Assembly (NCBI RefSeq): GCF_021295335.1
Contig: NZ_JAIWOT010000001.1
Coordinates: 189,001 to 253,000 of the forward strand
DNA from: Komagataeibacter sp. FNDCF1
GTDB lineage: Bacteria > Pseudomonadota > Alphaproteobacteria > Acetobacterales > Acetobacteraceae
Direction of reading: 5' to 3'
DNA length: 64,000 nucleotides
Below are positions 33,980 through 44,019 of the stretch, one piece after another. The stretch's first letter is position 1, and the number at the start of each line of letters is the position of its first letter. Position numbers and translations under genes: made by a program. The notes under the pieces were generated by a model. It made no database searches and was not told the DNA's origin. It saw only the letters and a program-made list of their open reading frames with translations.

Positions 33980-34738
33980 TCAGGGATGGATCAGCCCCAG
34001 ACAGGTCGCCTTCACCGCCGCCTGCACGCGGTTATGGCAGCCCAGCTTGTGCAGCGCGTTCTTGAGATGGAATTTTATGGTGTTTTCACTAATGGCCAGA
34101 ATATGCCCGATTTCCGTCGTGTCCCGGCCCTGCGCCACCCGCAGCAGGCATTCGCATTCGCGTTTTGTCAGCATCATGCCACCCCCCGCCCGTGCATGGT
34201 CGGCGGTAAGCTGGCAATAGCGGTGATGGAACTGGTTGGTGGCAAGCTGGATGGCCATCTGCTGGCGCCCGTCAATCCGTGCATCGGGCGAGGCAACGCT
34301 GACCAGCAGCAGTGTTGCGGGATTGATGTGAAGGGGCACGGCATAGCCGCTCCTGAACCCGAGGTCACGGAATTCACGCAGCATGGTGTCCTGCCGCCTG
34401 CTTTCGATACGGGCGTCCTTCCAGTCATAAGGCCGCAGCCCGTGACGCTGCGGGTCGATGATCGGGTCGATATGATGATAATGCTGCGAGACATAGTATT
34501 CGACCCAGTGGGCCGGATAGGTCGTGTCAATCAGGTAGCGTTGCGAAAGGTCCGTCCTGTGGATCGTGCCCATGCTGTAGGCATGGGGGCCCAGGCGGGA
34601 GATGAGCGAGCCGAAGGCGCTGACAAGCCCCTGCTGGTCGGGGGCGTTGCGTATATCTTCCGCAAGGTCAAAAATATCCGCATAAAGCCGTGGCATCATG
34701 AATGGTGTGTCCCGCCGCGGCACAGGCATGGCTGGCAT
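33980..34738 (-). CDS. LuxR-family regulator with autoinducer-binding-type domain (LuxR solo)
   Basis: A 252-residue protein. The N-terminal half resembles the acyl-homoserine-lactone-binding domain: YPAHWVEYYVSQHYHHIDPII and YDWKD place the expected Trp, Tyr, Asp and second Trp. The C-terminal HTH reads LTKRECECLLRVAQGRDTTEIGHILAISENTIKFHLKNALHKLG, typical of LuxR. No luxI-type synthase gene is in the window, so it would be a solo, sensing self-made signal from elsewhere or foreign signals. Several ATGs near the start are possible (34738, 34729, 34699). Confidence 0.88.
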   Translation of the reverse strand: MPAMPVPRRDTPFMMPRLYADIFDLAEDIRNAPDQQGLVSAFGSLISRLGPHAYSMGTIHRTDLSQRYLIDTTYPAHWVEYYVSQHYHHIDPIIDPQRHGLRPYDWKDARIESRRQDTMLREFRDLGFRSGYAVPLHINPATLLLVSVASPDARIDGRQQMAIQLATNQFHHRYCQLTADHARAGGGMMLTKRECECLLRVAQGRDTTEIGHILAISENTIKFHLKNALHKLGCHNRVQAAVKATCLGLIHP

Positions 34739-34854
34739 CTGCTCCCGCCTGATGAAGGCATGGTCCGTTGCATCGTATAAGGCATATCATAAATACATTT
34801 TATCCATGATGCCAATACGTCGCGAACCGTTTCACGCCAGCGGGGCGCAGGAGG

Positions 34855-35868
34855 CTACGGTTTCGTATCGCCCTTGGGGGAAGCTGGCAGGGGTAGGCCC
34901 AGATGGTGGGTGCCCCTGCGTTCGGCAAGCTGGATCTGGCGTTCACGTTCGGCATAGCGCTGGCGCTGGGTTTCGGTTCTCTCGCCCCGGCAGTGGGGGC
35001 AGCTTACGCCTTCTTCATAATCGGGGCCTGCGCGCTCGGCGGCGGACAGGGGGGTGCGGCAGGCGTGGCATATGGCGAACGTACCGGGTTTCAGACCGTG
35101 GCCCACGCTTACGCGTTGATCGAACACGAAGCATTCCCCGTCCCACAGGCTCTGGGGTTCGGGCACGGTTTCCAGATATTTCAGGATGCCGCCCTGCAGG
35201 TGAAAGACATCCTCCACCCCTTCGGCACGGACAAAGGCGGTGGCCTTCTCGCACCGGATGCCACCGGTGCAGAACATTGCGATTTTCGGTTTGCGCCCTT
35301 CCTGCACAAGTGCTTCGCGCCGGTCACGAAACCATTGCGGAAATTCACGGAAGCTGCTGGTGCCCGGATCAATGGCGCCACGGAACGTGCCGATCGCCAC
35401 CTCGTAATCATTGCGCGTATCGATCACGATCGTATCGGGATCGGAAATCAGGGCGTTCCAGTCCTCGGGGGGCACGTAGTGGCCCACGTCGCGCCGTGGG
35501 TCCAGCCCCGTAACACCCATGGTCACGATCTCACGCTTGATGCGGACCTTCATGCGGTGAAAGGGCAGGGCGGGTGCGCGGGAATATTTCACGTCCAGCC
35601 CGGCGCAGCCCGGCAGCGCGCGGATGACGGCCAGAATCTGGCCGATGGCGTCGTCGCTTCCGGCAATGGTGCCGTTTATCCCTTCCCGCGCGACAAGCAG
35701 GATGCCGCGTATGCCAAGTTCGTGGCAGGCCTCCAGCAGCCTTTCGCGCACCGCCGCGCAGTCCTCAAAAGGCGTGAAGTGGTAGAGTGCCGCCACACAG
35801 ACGGGCAGCGCGCCTGCGGGTGGGGAGACAGCAGTGGGAGAAGGATGATCTGTCACGATGGCAACCAT
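34855..35868 (-). CDS. trhO: TrhO/YceA-type rhodanese, tRNA uridine-34 hydroxylase
   Basis: A 337-residue protein of the TrhO family, which oxygen-dependently makes 5-hydroxyuridine at position 34 of some tRNAs. It has the N-terminal acylphosphatase-like domain ([14 protein letters not shown]), [23 protein letters not shown], and the rhodanese domain with [14 protein letters not shown] and active-site loop [11 protein letters not shown]. The C-terminal zinc-ribbon-like [12 protein letters not shown] and CPHC close it. I chose ATG 35868 because earlier codons are unlike the family; the ribosome-binding site is weak. Confidence 0.9.
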   Translation of the reverse strand: MVAIVTDHPSPTAVSPPAGALPVCVAALYHFTPFEDCAAVRERLLEACHELGIRGILLVAREGINGTIAGSDDAIGQILAVIRALPGCAGLDVKYSRAPALPFHRMKVRIKREIVTMGVTGLDPRRDVGHYVPPEDWNALISDPDTIVIDTRNDYEVAIGTFRGAIDPGTSSFREFPQWFRDRREALVQEGRKPKIAMFCTGGIRCEKATAFVRAEGVEDVFHLQGGILKYLETVPEPQSLWDGECFVFDQRVSVGHGLKPGTFAICHACRTPLSAAERAGPDYEEGVSCPHCRGERTETQRQRYAERERQIQLAERRGTHHLGLPLPASPKGDTKP

Positions 35869-36090
35869 GCACGCAAGAAGACCACATGCGAGCGGCCCGG
35901 CTGTGACTCCGTGGCCCGCATGCGGACAGGATAAGCCCGGCGGGCCGGGCAGGCAGTCATGCACCCATAACGGAATTCCGGGTCAATTGCACGATGGCAG
36001 GCGCATGGGGCGGGCCGGGGTACTGCAATTGGGGGCGGGACGTGTTTATATCCCAGCCCCATATCCACCTGAACATGCAGGGGCCAGCCC

Positions 36091-36462
36091 GTGACCGTGA
36101 CACTCTATCATAACCGTGCCTGCGGCACATCGCGCAACGTGCTGGCCATGATCCGCGCCGCCGGAATCGAACCGGTTGTGGTGGAATACCTCAGGACACC
36201 CCCCACCCGGGCGGAACTGGACATACTGGCGGCCCGGCTGGTGGTGCCGGTGCGCGACCTGCTGCGGCAACGTGGCACACCCTATGCGGAGCTTGGGCTG
36301 GATGATCCGACCCTGACGGATGCGGAGATACTGGATGCCATCGCCGCCCATCCCGTCCTGCTCAACCGGCCCGTGGTCATGACCGATCAGGCGGCGCGTC
36401 CCTGTCGCCCGGTCGACACACTTCTTGAAATCCTGCCACAGGCCAGCATCGCCACGCCATGA
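36091..36462 (+). CDS. arsC: Arsenate reductase, glutaredoxin-dependent ArsC family
   Basis: A 123-residue protein starting at GTG 36091, with AGGGG eight bases upstream. The active-site motif YHNRACGTSRNVL carries the catalytic Cys, and the C-terminal half has RPVVMTDQAARPCRPVDTLLEILP. It reduces As(V) to As(III) with glutathione and glutaredoxin. It is 32 kb from arsRH and overlaps the next gene by 4 bp, so it is co-transcribed with a lipid-kinase-like gene rather than an arsenite pump. Confidence 0.92.
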   Translation: MTVTLYHNRACGTSRNVLAMIRAAGIEPVVVEYLRTPPTRAELDILAARLVVPVRDLLRQRGTPYAELGLDDPTLTDAEILDAIAAHPVLLNRPVVMTDQAARPCRPVDTLLEILPQASIATP

Positions 36463-37355
36463 ACACCCCCCCATGCGGCCCGATGGTCATCATCATTGCC
36501 AACCCCACCGCCGGCCGGGGGGACGGGGGACGTGTCGCGCGGTTTGCAGACGATCTGCACCGTGCGGGCATGCGGTCCGTTGTCATGCATACGATGTGCA
36601 GGGGGCATGCGACCGTGCTGGCGCGCGATGCCGTGCGCGCGGGCACGTGCACCCATATCGTGGCTGCTGGCGGCGACGGCACCGTGGCGGAAGTGGCGGA
36701 AGGGGTGGCGGGTTCGGACATCGTCCTGGGTATCCTGCCCGTTGGCACGGCCAATGTGCTTGCCAGCGAACTGGGTATTCCATCCGATGCCGCCCGCAAT
36801 GCCCGCGCCATTGCCGCGGGGGCATGTACCGTTATCTGGCCCGGCAGGCTCCGTTCCAGCACGGGTGTGTCGCTGTTCGTGCAGATGGTGGGTGTGGGGT
36901 TCGACGCGCATGTGGTCCATGCCGTGTCGCTCCAGCTGAAAAGGGCGCTGGGCCGCCTGGCCTATGTGTATACGACCCTGCGCGGCCTGCTGGCCTATCC
37001 GTTTATGACCATGGAGGTGAGCGTGGATGGCGTGGTCCATCCGGCGGCTTCGGTCATCATATCCAAGGGCAGGCTGTACGGCGGGAAATATGTGCTGACG
37101 CCCCATTCCATGCATGAGCGTACCGGCTTTTCTGTCGTGCTGTTTGGCAGGGCGGGTGTGTGGGCCAGCCTGCGCTATGGCGTGGCGCTGCTGCGCGGCA
37201 GGCTGTCCGGCCAGGCAGATGTCACGATCCTGACGGGCAGTACGGTCGTGGTCGCTACCCCTGCCGGCCTGCCGGTTCAGGCCGATGGCGATGCCTGCGG
37301 CCGGACCCCCCTGCATGTGGACCTGCCCGGGCGGGCGCTGCGTATTGCGGTCTAG
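36459..37355 (+). CDS. Diacylglycerol/sphingosine-kinase-family protein (YegS/BmrU-like)
   Basis: A 298-residue lipid-kinase-family protein. It has IIIANPTAGRGDGGRV (phosphate loop), the GGDGTVAEVAEGV nucleotide motif (about residues 70-82), LPVGTANVLASELG, and the C-terminal beta-sandwich with QADGDACGRTPLHVDL. These enzymes phosphorylate diacylglycerol or related lipids at the membrane using ATP. The ATG overlaps the arsC stop (ATGA), indicating translational coupling. Confidence 0.9.
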   Translation: MNTPPCGPMVIIIANPTAGRGDGGRVARFADDLHRAGMRSVVMHTMCRGHATVLARDAVRAGTCTHIVAAGGDGTVAEVAEGVAGSDIVLGILPVGTANVLASELGIPSDAARNARAIAAGACTVIWPGRLRSSTGVSLFVQMVGVGFDAHVVHAVSLQLKRALGRLAYVYTTLRGLLAYPFMTMEVSVDGVVHPAASVIISKGRLYGGKYVLTPHSMHERTGFSVVLFGRAGVWASLRYGVALLRGRLSGQADVTILTGSTVVVATPAGLPVQADGDACGRTPLHVDLPGRALRIAV

Positions 37356-37465
37356 GCGCGGATAAACGCCTTTACCTTTCATGTCCGGCCCGGATCGGTA
37401 TCACGAACCTGCACCGGCGCGCCGTGCGGATTACGTCCGTGCGCATTCACCACGGTGGGCACACC

Positions 37466-37510
37466 GCAACGTACCCGTCGTGTCGGGTACGTTGCGTGGG
37501 CTTTACCCAC
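37466..37510. terminator. Two hairpins between convergent genes
   Basis: A perfect 11-bp stem GCAACGTACCC / GGGTACGTTGC (37466-37495, 8-base loop) is immediately followed by GTGGG / CCCAC (37496-37510). They lie between the lipid-kinase gene (+) and purU (-). There is no T-run, but the position favours bidirectional termination. Confidence 0.6.
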
Positions 37511-37549
37511 TGTTCCGGCAGGCAGGCTGCATGCCGGAAGGATGCAGGT

Positions 37550-38428
37550 TCAGGGGGTGAACACGATGGTTTTGTTACCGTTCATGATGGCGCGGCGTTC
37601 GATATGGAACCTTACGGCGCGGGCCAGCACGCGGCGCTCGATATCGCGGCCCTTGCGGATCAGGTCATCGGGTGAATCCGCGTGCGAAATGCGCTCCACG
37701 TCCTGTTCGATGATCGGGCCTTCGTCAAGGTCGCTGGTCACGTAATGGGCCGTCGCCCCGATCAGTTTCACGCCGCGGCTGAAAGCCTGGTGGTAGGGGC
37801 GCGCGCCCTTGAAGCCAGGCAGGAAGGAATGGTGGATGTTGATGCAGCGCCCGCTGAGCCGTGCCGCCATCTCGTTGGAGAGAACCTGCATGTAGCGGGC
37901 CAGCACCGCAAGCTGCGCGCCGCTGTGGTTAAAGACGGACCAGATCTTTTCTTCCTGTTCGGCCTTTGTCTGTTTCGTGACAGGAAAGTAATGAAACGGG
38001 ATGTCATAGAAATCCACATCCGCCAGGGCTTCGCGCGGGTGGTTGGAAATGATGCCGACCGGGTCGATCCGCAGTTCGCCAATACGCCAGCGGTACAGCA
38101 GGTCAACCAGGCAGTGGTCGAAACGTGAGACCAGCAGGAGTACCTTCGGGCGGTGCCGCGTATCCGTCAGCGTCCATGTCATGGAGAAGGTTTTGGCCAG
38201 CGCGGTGAACTGCGTGCGCAGGACATGGTCATGATCATCCGCGGGCGCGATCTCGAAGACGATCCGCATGAAGAACTGGTTGCTGTCCGTATCATCGAAC
38301 TGCTGGGCTTCGGTTATGTTGGCACCAAGTTCATAAAGTTTCTGGCTGATGGCGGCCACGATTCCGGGCCGGTTCGGACAGCTGAGCGTGAGAATGAAAA
38401 TGGCTGGAGCAGAAATCTGACTAGTCAT
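37550..38428 (-). CDS. purU: Formyltetrahydrofolate deformylase
   Basis: A 292-residue enzyme that hydrolyses 10-formyl-THF to formate and THF. The N-terminal ACT domain (about residues 7-85) includes [16 protein letters not shown]. The formyltransferase-type domain shows [30 protein letters not shown] (catalytic Asn and His) and [17 protein letters not shown] (catalytic Asp). It is the last gene of the sox operon; its ATG overlaps the end of soxG. It probably recycles one-carbon units released by sarcosine demethylation. Confidence 0.94.
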   Translation of the reverse strand: MTSQISAPAIFILTLSCPNRPGIVAAISQKLYELGANITEAQQFDDTDSNQFFMRIVFEIAPADDHDHVLRTQFTALAKTFSMTWTLTDTRHRPKVLLLVSRFDHCLVDLLYRWRIGELRIDPVGIISNHPREALADVDFYDIPFHYFPVTKQTKAEQEEKIWSVFNHSGAQLAVLARYMQVLSNEMAARLSGRCINIHHSFLPGFKGARPYHQAFSRGVKLIGATAHYVTSDLDEGPIIEQDVERISHADSPDDLIRKGRDIERRVLARAVRFHIERRAIMNGNKTIVFTP

Positions 38429-39008
38429 GCAATGAAGGGTCCACTTGTGGAATGCCACCGGACATGGCGACGCTGAGTTCATGATGCAGGCTTCTGGCCT
38501 GGCTGCGAAAGACCAGAAATTCGTAGCGCGGGGTCGCATCGACCTGCCGCAGGGTGACAGGAATATGTCCGGCAAGCGTAACGGCGACATGCCCCGGCGT
38601 AAAGACGCGCGGATGAAGATCGACCGCCACCAGCTTCGCTGCGACGGCGTCCGCTCCGCGACCGCTGAGTTCAAGGGCGATCCGGCTGTCAGTCTGGCTG
38701 GTGATTGCGGCAAGCCCCGTGCAGGGTGAAAGCCGTGCGGACAGGCCAGCGCATGGTGGTCCCCTGACAAGCCATTGCGAAGGGCCGGCCCACTGGAAAA
38801 GGAGGCCTTCGGCATTTTCCACGCAACGGGGAACGTGGGGCAGCGCCACCCCGAATTCCGCCTGCATGAAGGTCCGCAGCGCGTCTTCCCGCCCACGCAG
38901 CGGGGCAAGGCCGATACTGTCGCGCGCCACTCCGGCCCCAAGCGTGAGACCATGAATGACAAGTGGCCGGAATGGCACCGGGTGACGGGGCTGAAGGGTT
39001 TCAGGCAT
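38421..39008 (-). CDS. soxG: Sarcosine oxidase gamma subunit
   Basis: A 195-residue protein. ATG 39008 overlaps the soxA stop by 8 bp. The sequence ([39 protein letters not shown]-like [22 protein letters not shown]-like region) matches SoxG, the small folded subunit of heterotetrameric sarcosine oxidase. It has no cofactor of its own but is needed for assembly. Confidence 0.88.
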   Translation of the reverse strand: MPETLQPRHPVPFRPLVIHGLTLGAGVARDSIGLAPLRGREDALRTFMQAEFGVALPHVPRCVENAEGLLFQWAGPSQWLVRGPPCAGLSARLSPCTGLAAITSQTDSRIALELSGRGADAVAAKLVAVDLHPRVFTPGHVAVTLAGHIPVTLRQVDATPRYEFLVFRSQARSLHHELSVAMSGGIPQVDPSLHD

Positions 39009-42000
39009 GCAGCCGTTCTCCATCAGGATCGACAAAGACGGGGGAGACAACGCGTGCCGCCGTAACACTGTCGCCCAGCGGGTTGTGTATCATGACCGTC
39101 TCGCCCAGCCGCGCCGGCCCGTTGGAGAGAAACCCCAGCGCAATCCAGCGTCCGATCGTGGGAGACCATGCGGCCGAGGAAACCCAGCCCTGGTCATGGC
39201 TGGCACGGGCCGGTGCCCCATGGAGAAGCAGGTGCCCCCCGGCCACAGGTTCGTCCCGCCCATCAAGGGGCAGCAGCCCGACAAGGGTCGGCCGCGCGGC
39301 ATCGTTCAGCGCCGGGCGCGTGGCCATGACGCGGCCGATGAAGTCCTTTGTGGTCGAAAGCATCCGCCTCATGCCCAGATCATGCGCCGTTGTCTGGCCA
39401 TTGAGTTCAGGCCCGGCCGGATGGCCCTTTTCAATACGCATGACCCCCATTGCTTCCGTGCCATAGGGCGTGATGCCGTATGGCGCACCGACCTTCATGA
39501 GCAGCCGGGCCAGTGCATCCCCATGGCGCGCGGGTACGGCCAGTTCATAGGCCAGTTCGCCGGAGAAGGAGAGGCGGAATAGCCGTGCCGTCACGCCACC
39601 ACAGATGGTGATGGCAGCCGCCGCCATGTAGCCGAATGCCGCATTGGACAGGTCAATGCCTTCATCCACCAAATGCCGCAATACATCACGCGATCTCGGT
39701 CCGGCTATGGCAAGCTGCGCCCATTCATCCGTTACCGGCATGAGTCGGACATCCAGTTCCGGCCACAGCCACTGGTGGCAGAATTCCAGATGCTGCATGA
39801 CGCTGCCAGCATTGGCGGTGGTTGTTGTCATGACATAATGGGTCTCACCCAGCCGGGCGGTGGTCCCGTCATCATGGGCGAAACCGTCCTCGCGCAGCAT
39901 CAGGCCGTACCGCGCCCGACCCACCGGCAGCCCACGCCATGCGTTGACATAGACACGTTCAAGGAATGTCGCCGCATCCGGCCCCTGTATATCTATCTTG
40001 CCCAGTGTCGACACATCGCAAAAACCGACAGCCGTGCGCACGGTGCGCACCTCGCGATTGACGGTGTCCCGCCAGTGCGTCTCTCCCGCGCGGGGAAACC
40101 ACCGGGCGCGATGCCACAGCCCACTGGTGCCAAGGACCGCACCCTGCTCCACCGCCCATTCATGGGTGGGGGGCAGGCGGTCCGGCCGGAAAGACCTGCC
40201 GCGATACATGCCGCCCAGCGCACCAAGGGCGACCGGCTGCACGGGCGGGCGGAACATGGTGGTGCCGGTCCGGGCAATGCTGCGTCCCGTCTGTTCCGCC
40301 ATCTGCGCCAGGGCATTGACGTTGGCCGTCCTGCCCTGATCCGTCGCCATGCCGAGTGTGGTATAGCGCTTGAGATGCTCGACGGAGCGGAACCCCTCCA
40401 GCGCCGCCTGCCGGACATCCCTTGCCGTGACATCATTCTGGAAATCGATGAAGGCCCTGCCCGTTCTGGCCGGGCGGTCAGATGGCAGGGCATGCCATAG
40501 CGGCATGATGCCGTAGCTTTCCTCGGGTGCGGCGGGCAGGTCGGGGGGGACGGCGGCAAACCCGCAGGCCGTTGCCGCGTCATTGCCGCGTGCCGCGCCC
40601 TCGCGCAGGGCAGCGGCAGTCGTGAAGGTGCCGTTCGCCACGCCCGCAACCGTCATGCCGGGGGGAAGCCGTGCCGGAATGAACGCGCACAGGCTCTCGT
40701 CATAGGCCGGCTTCGCACCATGATGCGCTGTCAGCCCCAGTTCGGGATTCCAGCCACCCGACATGGCGAGAAGGTCACACGCGACCTTCCGCATCCGGCC
40801 GGAGCGCTCACGGATGCTGGCTCCCCGCAGGCGCAGGTGCCCCACCGTATCGGCCACGGCGCCGCCGGCGAACAGCGCCGCCCCGGTCAGTCGCGCCATG
40901 TCGCGGGCCACCGGCGTTTCCCCCGTGCGGGAATCAATGATCGCGACAACGGATGTCCCGGCATGATGCAGGTCGGATGCGGTGCGCAGGCCATCATCAT
41001 TATTGGCATAGACAATGGCGCGCCGCCCCGGCCTGACCCCGAACCGGTTGATATAGCACCGCACCGCACCCGCCAGCATGATGCCAGGCCGGTCATTGCC
41101 GGCGAATACGACGGGACGTTCGACGCCGCCCGTGGCGACCACGCAACGCCGGGCCACGATCCGCCACAGCCGCTGGCGCGGCTGGTCTGGCGCGGGAACA
41201 GGAATATGGTCGGCCACACGCTCGATTGCGCCATAGGTACCGCCATCATAGGTACCGAACACGCAGGTACGGGTCATGACCCGCACTTCGGGCATCTGGC
41301 GCAGGGCCTGCCACGCCTGTTCCGCCCATTGCCAGCCGGGCTGGCCGTCCAGTTCGGTCCGGTCCGCGCGCAGGCGGCCGCCGGGCAGGCTGTCCTGCTC
41401 GCATACCAGCACGCGTGCGCCCGAACGCCCGGCCGCCAGCGCCGCCGCCAGCCCGGCAGGGCCGCTGCCCACCACCAGGACATCGCAGAAGGTTGTGATT
41501 TTTTCGTATCTGTCGGGATCGGCCTGCTCCGCCGCCCGCCCCAGCCCGGCGGCACGGCGGATAAGGGGTTCGTAAACCTTTTCCCAGAAGCAGGCGGGCC
41601 ACATGAAGGTCTTGTAGTAGAAACCCGCACCCAGTACCGGCGAAAGCAGGCCGTTCATGCCCAGCATGTCCATGTATAGCGACGGCCAGCGGTTCTGGCT
41701 GGTCGCCTCCAGCCCGTCGAACACTTCCGTAACCGTCGCACGGCTGTTGGGTTCACGCCGCGCGCCGCTGCGCAGTTGCATCAGGGCATTGGGTTCTTCC
41801 GGGCCTGCCGACAGGATGCCGCGCGGGCGATGGTATTTGAACGACCGCCCGGCCAGATGCCGCCCGCTGGCCAGCATGGCCGATGCCAGCGTATCCCCCG
41901 GATGGGCGGCATGGCGCCTGCCATCCAGCGTGAAGTGGATGGTGCGGCTGGTATCCACGCCATTCCCCCCCGTCGTACGCATGGGCCCCGAACCGTCACG

Positions 42001-42042
42001 CGCGGGGCGGCCAGGGGAAAGCCTTGTGCGCAGCAGCTTCAT
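39001..42042 (-). CDS. soxA: Sarcosine oxidase alpha subunit
   Basis: A 1013-residue protein. The start at 42042 overlaps the soxD stop (ATGA). N-terminal residues 20-100 form the ferredoxin-like domain ([34 protein letters not shown]). An NAD-binding domain follows with [21 protein letters not shown] and [20 protein letters not shown]. The C-terminal half is the GcvT-like aminomethyltransferase domain ([49 protein letters not shown]) that binds THF. The complex oxidises sarcosine to glycine and transfers formaldehyde to THF. Length is normal. Confidence 0.95.
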   Translation of the reverse strand: MKLLRTRLSPGRPARDGSGPMRTTGGNGVDTSRTIHFTLDGRRHAAHPGDTLASAMLASGRHLAGRSFKYHRPRGILSAGPEEPNALMQLRSGARREPNSRATVTEVFDGLEATSQNRWPSLYMDMLGMNGLLSPVLGAGFYYKTFMWPACFWEKVYEPLIRRAAGLGRAAEQADPDRYEKITTFCDVLVVGSGPAGLAAALAAGRSGARVLVCEQDSLPGGRLRADRTELDGQPGWQWAEQAWQALRQMPEVRVMTRTCVFGTYDGGTYGAIERVADHIPVPAPDQPRQRLWRIVARRCVVATGGVERPVVFAGNDRPGIMLAGAVRCYINRFGVRPGRRAIVYANNDDGLRTASDLHHAGTSVVAIIDSRTGETPVARDMARLTGAALFAGGAVADTVGHLRLRGASIRERSGRMRKVACDLLAMSGGWNPELGLTAHHGAKPAYDESLCAFIPARLPPGMTVAGVANGTFTTAAALREGAARGNDAATACGFAAVPPDLPAAPEESYGIMPLWHALPSDRPARTGRAFIDFQNDVTARDVRQAALEGFRSVEHLKRYTTLGMATDQGRTANVNALAQMAEQTGRSIARTGTTMFRPPVQPVALGALGGMYRGRSFRPDRLPPTHEWAVEQGAVLGTSGLWHRARWFPRAGETHWRDTVNREVRTVRTAVGFCDVSTLGKIDIQGPDAATFLERVYVNAWRGLPVGRARYGLMLREDGFAHDDGTTARLGETHYVMTTTTANAGSVMQHLEFCHQWLWPELDVRLMPVTDEWAQLAIAGPRSRDVLRHLVDEGIDLSNAAFGYMAAAAITICGGVTARLFRLSFSGELAYELAVPARHGDALARLLMKVGAPYGITPYGTEAMGVMRIEKGHPAGPELNGQTTAHDLGMRRMLSTTKDFIGRVMATRPALNDAARPTLVGLLPLDGRDEPVAGGHLLLHGAPARASHDQGWVSSAAWSPTIGRWIALGFLSNGPARLGETVMIHNPLGDSVTAARVVSPVFVDPDGERLHA

Positions 42043-42323
42043 GATCCGGTATCCTTGGCGGACGCGCGGGCGACATCGGCGGCCCGGACCACGCCCGAAA
42101 TCTCGTGTGTGCGGGTGTTGCGGCGGACGACAAGCCAGCAATGGCAGCCCGCGGCGTGGTACCACAGTTCATGATGCCATCCGTCGGGATTGTCGCGCAT
42201 GTAGGTGTAGTCCACCCATTCCCGTGCGCTGGCGGCAGGATCGGGGCGGCGGACGGTCGCATCCCCGCGATAGATGAATTCTTCCAAGCCGCGCGGTCCG
42301 CAGCAGGGGCAGTTCAGACGCAT
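42039..42323 (-). CDS. soxD: Sarcosine oxidase delta subunit
   Basis: A 94-residue zinc-binding subunit. It starts MRLNCPCCGPRGLEEFIYRGD, with zinc ligands in C-P-C-C and later HAAGCHCWL, and has YTYMRDNPDGWHHELWYH, typical of SoxD. It lies between soxB and soxA with close spacing and a 4-bp overlap into soxA. Confidence 0.93.
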   Translation of the reverse strand: MRLNCPCCGPRGLEEFIYRGDATVRRPDPAASAREWVDYTYMRDNPDGWHHELWYHAAGCHCWLVVRRNTRTHEISGVVRAADVARASAKDTGS

Positions 42324-42330
42324 CGGAACC

Positions 42331-43590
42331 TCAGTGCAGGTTGGGCTGCGCGCCCATGCCTTTTTCATCAATCACCGCGCCACGGCCAAAGCGGTCCAGC
42401 CTGTAGGCTGTCGCGACCGGATGTGGCGCGTCACGCGCGATAAGGTGGGCGAAACACAGGCCGGATGCAGGCGTGGCCTTGAAGCCGCCATAGCACCAGC
42501 CCGCATTGAGATAGAGTGCGTCAACCGGTGTCCGGTCGATGATGGGGCTGCCATCCATCGTCATGTCCATCAGACCGCCCCAGTGGCGCAGCAGCCGCAC
42601 GCGGCCAATGCGGGGCATGAGCGCCATGCCGCTTTCGCACACATCCTCGATAACCGGCATGTTTCCGCGCTGGGCAAAGGAATTGTAGCCGTCAATATCA
42701 CCGCCAAACACCAGTCCGCCCTTGTCTGACTGACTGATGTAGAAGTGGCCCGCGCCAAAGGTCACCACGCAGTCGATGAATGGCTTGAGCCCCTCGCTCA
42801 CGAATGCCTGCAGCACATGGCTTTCCATTGGCAGGCGCAGCCCGGCCATGGCGGCCACGCGCGATGAATTGCCTGCGCAGGCAAGGCCCACCTTGCCCGC
42901 GCCGATAAAGCCACGCGTTGTCTCGACACCGACAGCCCGCCCGTTTTTCATGCGGATGCCGGTTACCTCGCAGTTCTGGATGATGTCCACGCCCAGTCGG
43001 TCGGCCGCGCGGGCATAGCCCCAGGCCACGGCATCGTGGCGGACCGTGCCGCCGCGCTTTTGCAGCAGCCCGCCCTGTACGGGAAAGCGGGCGTTCTCGT
43101 GATCGAGAAAGGGCAGCCTGCGCCGTACGGCTCCGGCATCCAGAAGCTGCGCGTCCACGCCGTGCAGGCGCATGGCGTTGCCCCGGCGGATATAGGCGTT
43201 GCGCTGCGCATCGCTATGGAAAAGGTTGAGCACCCCGCGCTGGCTGACCATTGCGTTGTAGTTGATGTCCTGCTCAAGCCCCTCCCACAGTTTCAGGGAA
43301 CATTCATAGAAGGGCACGTTGCCCGCCAGCAGGTAGTTTGAACGGATGATGGTGGTATTGCGGCCAATATTGCCATTGCCGATCCAGCCTTTCTCCACCA
43401 CCGCAACACGTTTCACCCCGTAGCGTCGCGCCAGGTAGTACGCCGTGGCCAGGCCATGGCCGCCCCCGCCCGCGATCACGACATCATAGGCGGGCTGTGG
43501 CTGCGCGTCGCGCCATGCCGGCTTCCAGCCCGCCTGGCCACGCAGCGCTTCCCGCAGAAGGGAAAGTATGGAGTAGCGACTGCCCTGCAT
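42331..43590 (-). CDS. soxB: Sarcosine oxidase beta subunit
   Basis: A 419-residue flavoprotein (ATG 43590; a GTG one codon earlier is also possible). It has the FAD motif DVVIAGGGGHGLATAYYLA, GNIGRNTTIIRSNYL, and GGTVRHDAVAWGYARAAD, where the His near residue 185 is the known covalent FMN attachment site of this family. The C-terminus has LNAGWCYGGFKATPASG. It is the first gene of soxBDAG-purU. Its native upstream region has probably been altered by an IS110-family element about 200-400 bp away. Confidence 0.94.
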   Translation of the reverse strand: MQGSRYSILSLLREALRGQAGWKPAWRDAQPQPAYDVVIAGGGGHGLATAYYLARRYGVKRVAVVEKGWIGNGNIGRNTTIIRSNYLLAGNVPFYECSLKLWEGLEQDINYNAMVSQRGVLNLFHSDAQRNAYIRRGNAMRLHGVDAQLLDAGAVRRRLPFLDHENARFPVQGGLLQKRGGTVRHDAVAWGYARAADRLGVDIIQNCEVTGIRMKNGRAVGVETTRGFIGAGKVGLACAGNSSRVAAMAGLRLPMESHVLQAFVSEGLKPFIDCVVTFGAGHFYISQSDKGGLVFGGDIDGYNSFAQRGNMPVIEDVCESGMALMPRIGRVRLLRHWGGLMDMTMDGSPIIDRTPVDALYLNAGWCYGGFKATPASGLCFAHLIARDAPHPVATAYRLDRFGRGAVIDEKGMGAQPNLH

Positions 43591-44019
43591 CACGAAATCT
43601 TCAATCCGTTACGGGAATGCATGCTAGGCATGGTTCGTGCTGGAGACATTATAAATTTTACTTATGGTATGGTGCGATGCCGCTTCCCGAACCGCCGTTT
43701 GACCTGTCGGCCCTCACATGAGGAGTTTCACGTCAATGGCCACTTTCACTGCGAGATCATTTTTTCTTCTCCGTGTTTTGGATCCATGGTCTGAGCCTGT
43801 TTAACGACTACCGGCGCGATGCCGCACCTGTAGAACCTCACATCCGGTCGCCGCTCGCGCGCGGCAGCACCACTATCCCGCATTCGGGGCAAAGGCTCAG
43901 GAGAACGGGACCATTCTGAAAGGTCGGCATTGCAAGCCATGGGGCCGATCGGTCCGTTCACCTGGATCCACAGGACTGATCAGGTCCTGGGGATGGGGTT
44001 TATGTCTGTGGTGTTTCCA
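43591..44019. other. Region between soxB and the IS110 recombinase
   Basis: About 430 bases. The part nearest soxB should hold the sox promoter; the part nearest 44020 belongs to the noncoding end of the IS110 element, but the boundary is not visible. A perfect 6-bp hairpin CAGGAC / GTCCTG (43971-43989) and the palindrome CCGATCGG (about 43945) suggest RNA structure in the insertion-sequence portion. No gene was supported. Confidence 0.4.

Noticed and set aside
38429-38962. N-terminal extension of PurU to 470 residues
   Set aside because: The extension is antisense-frame reading through soxG. PurU homology begins at [11 protein letters not shown] (38428).
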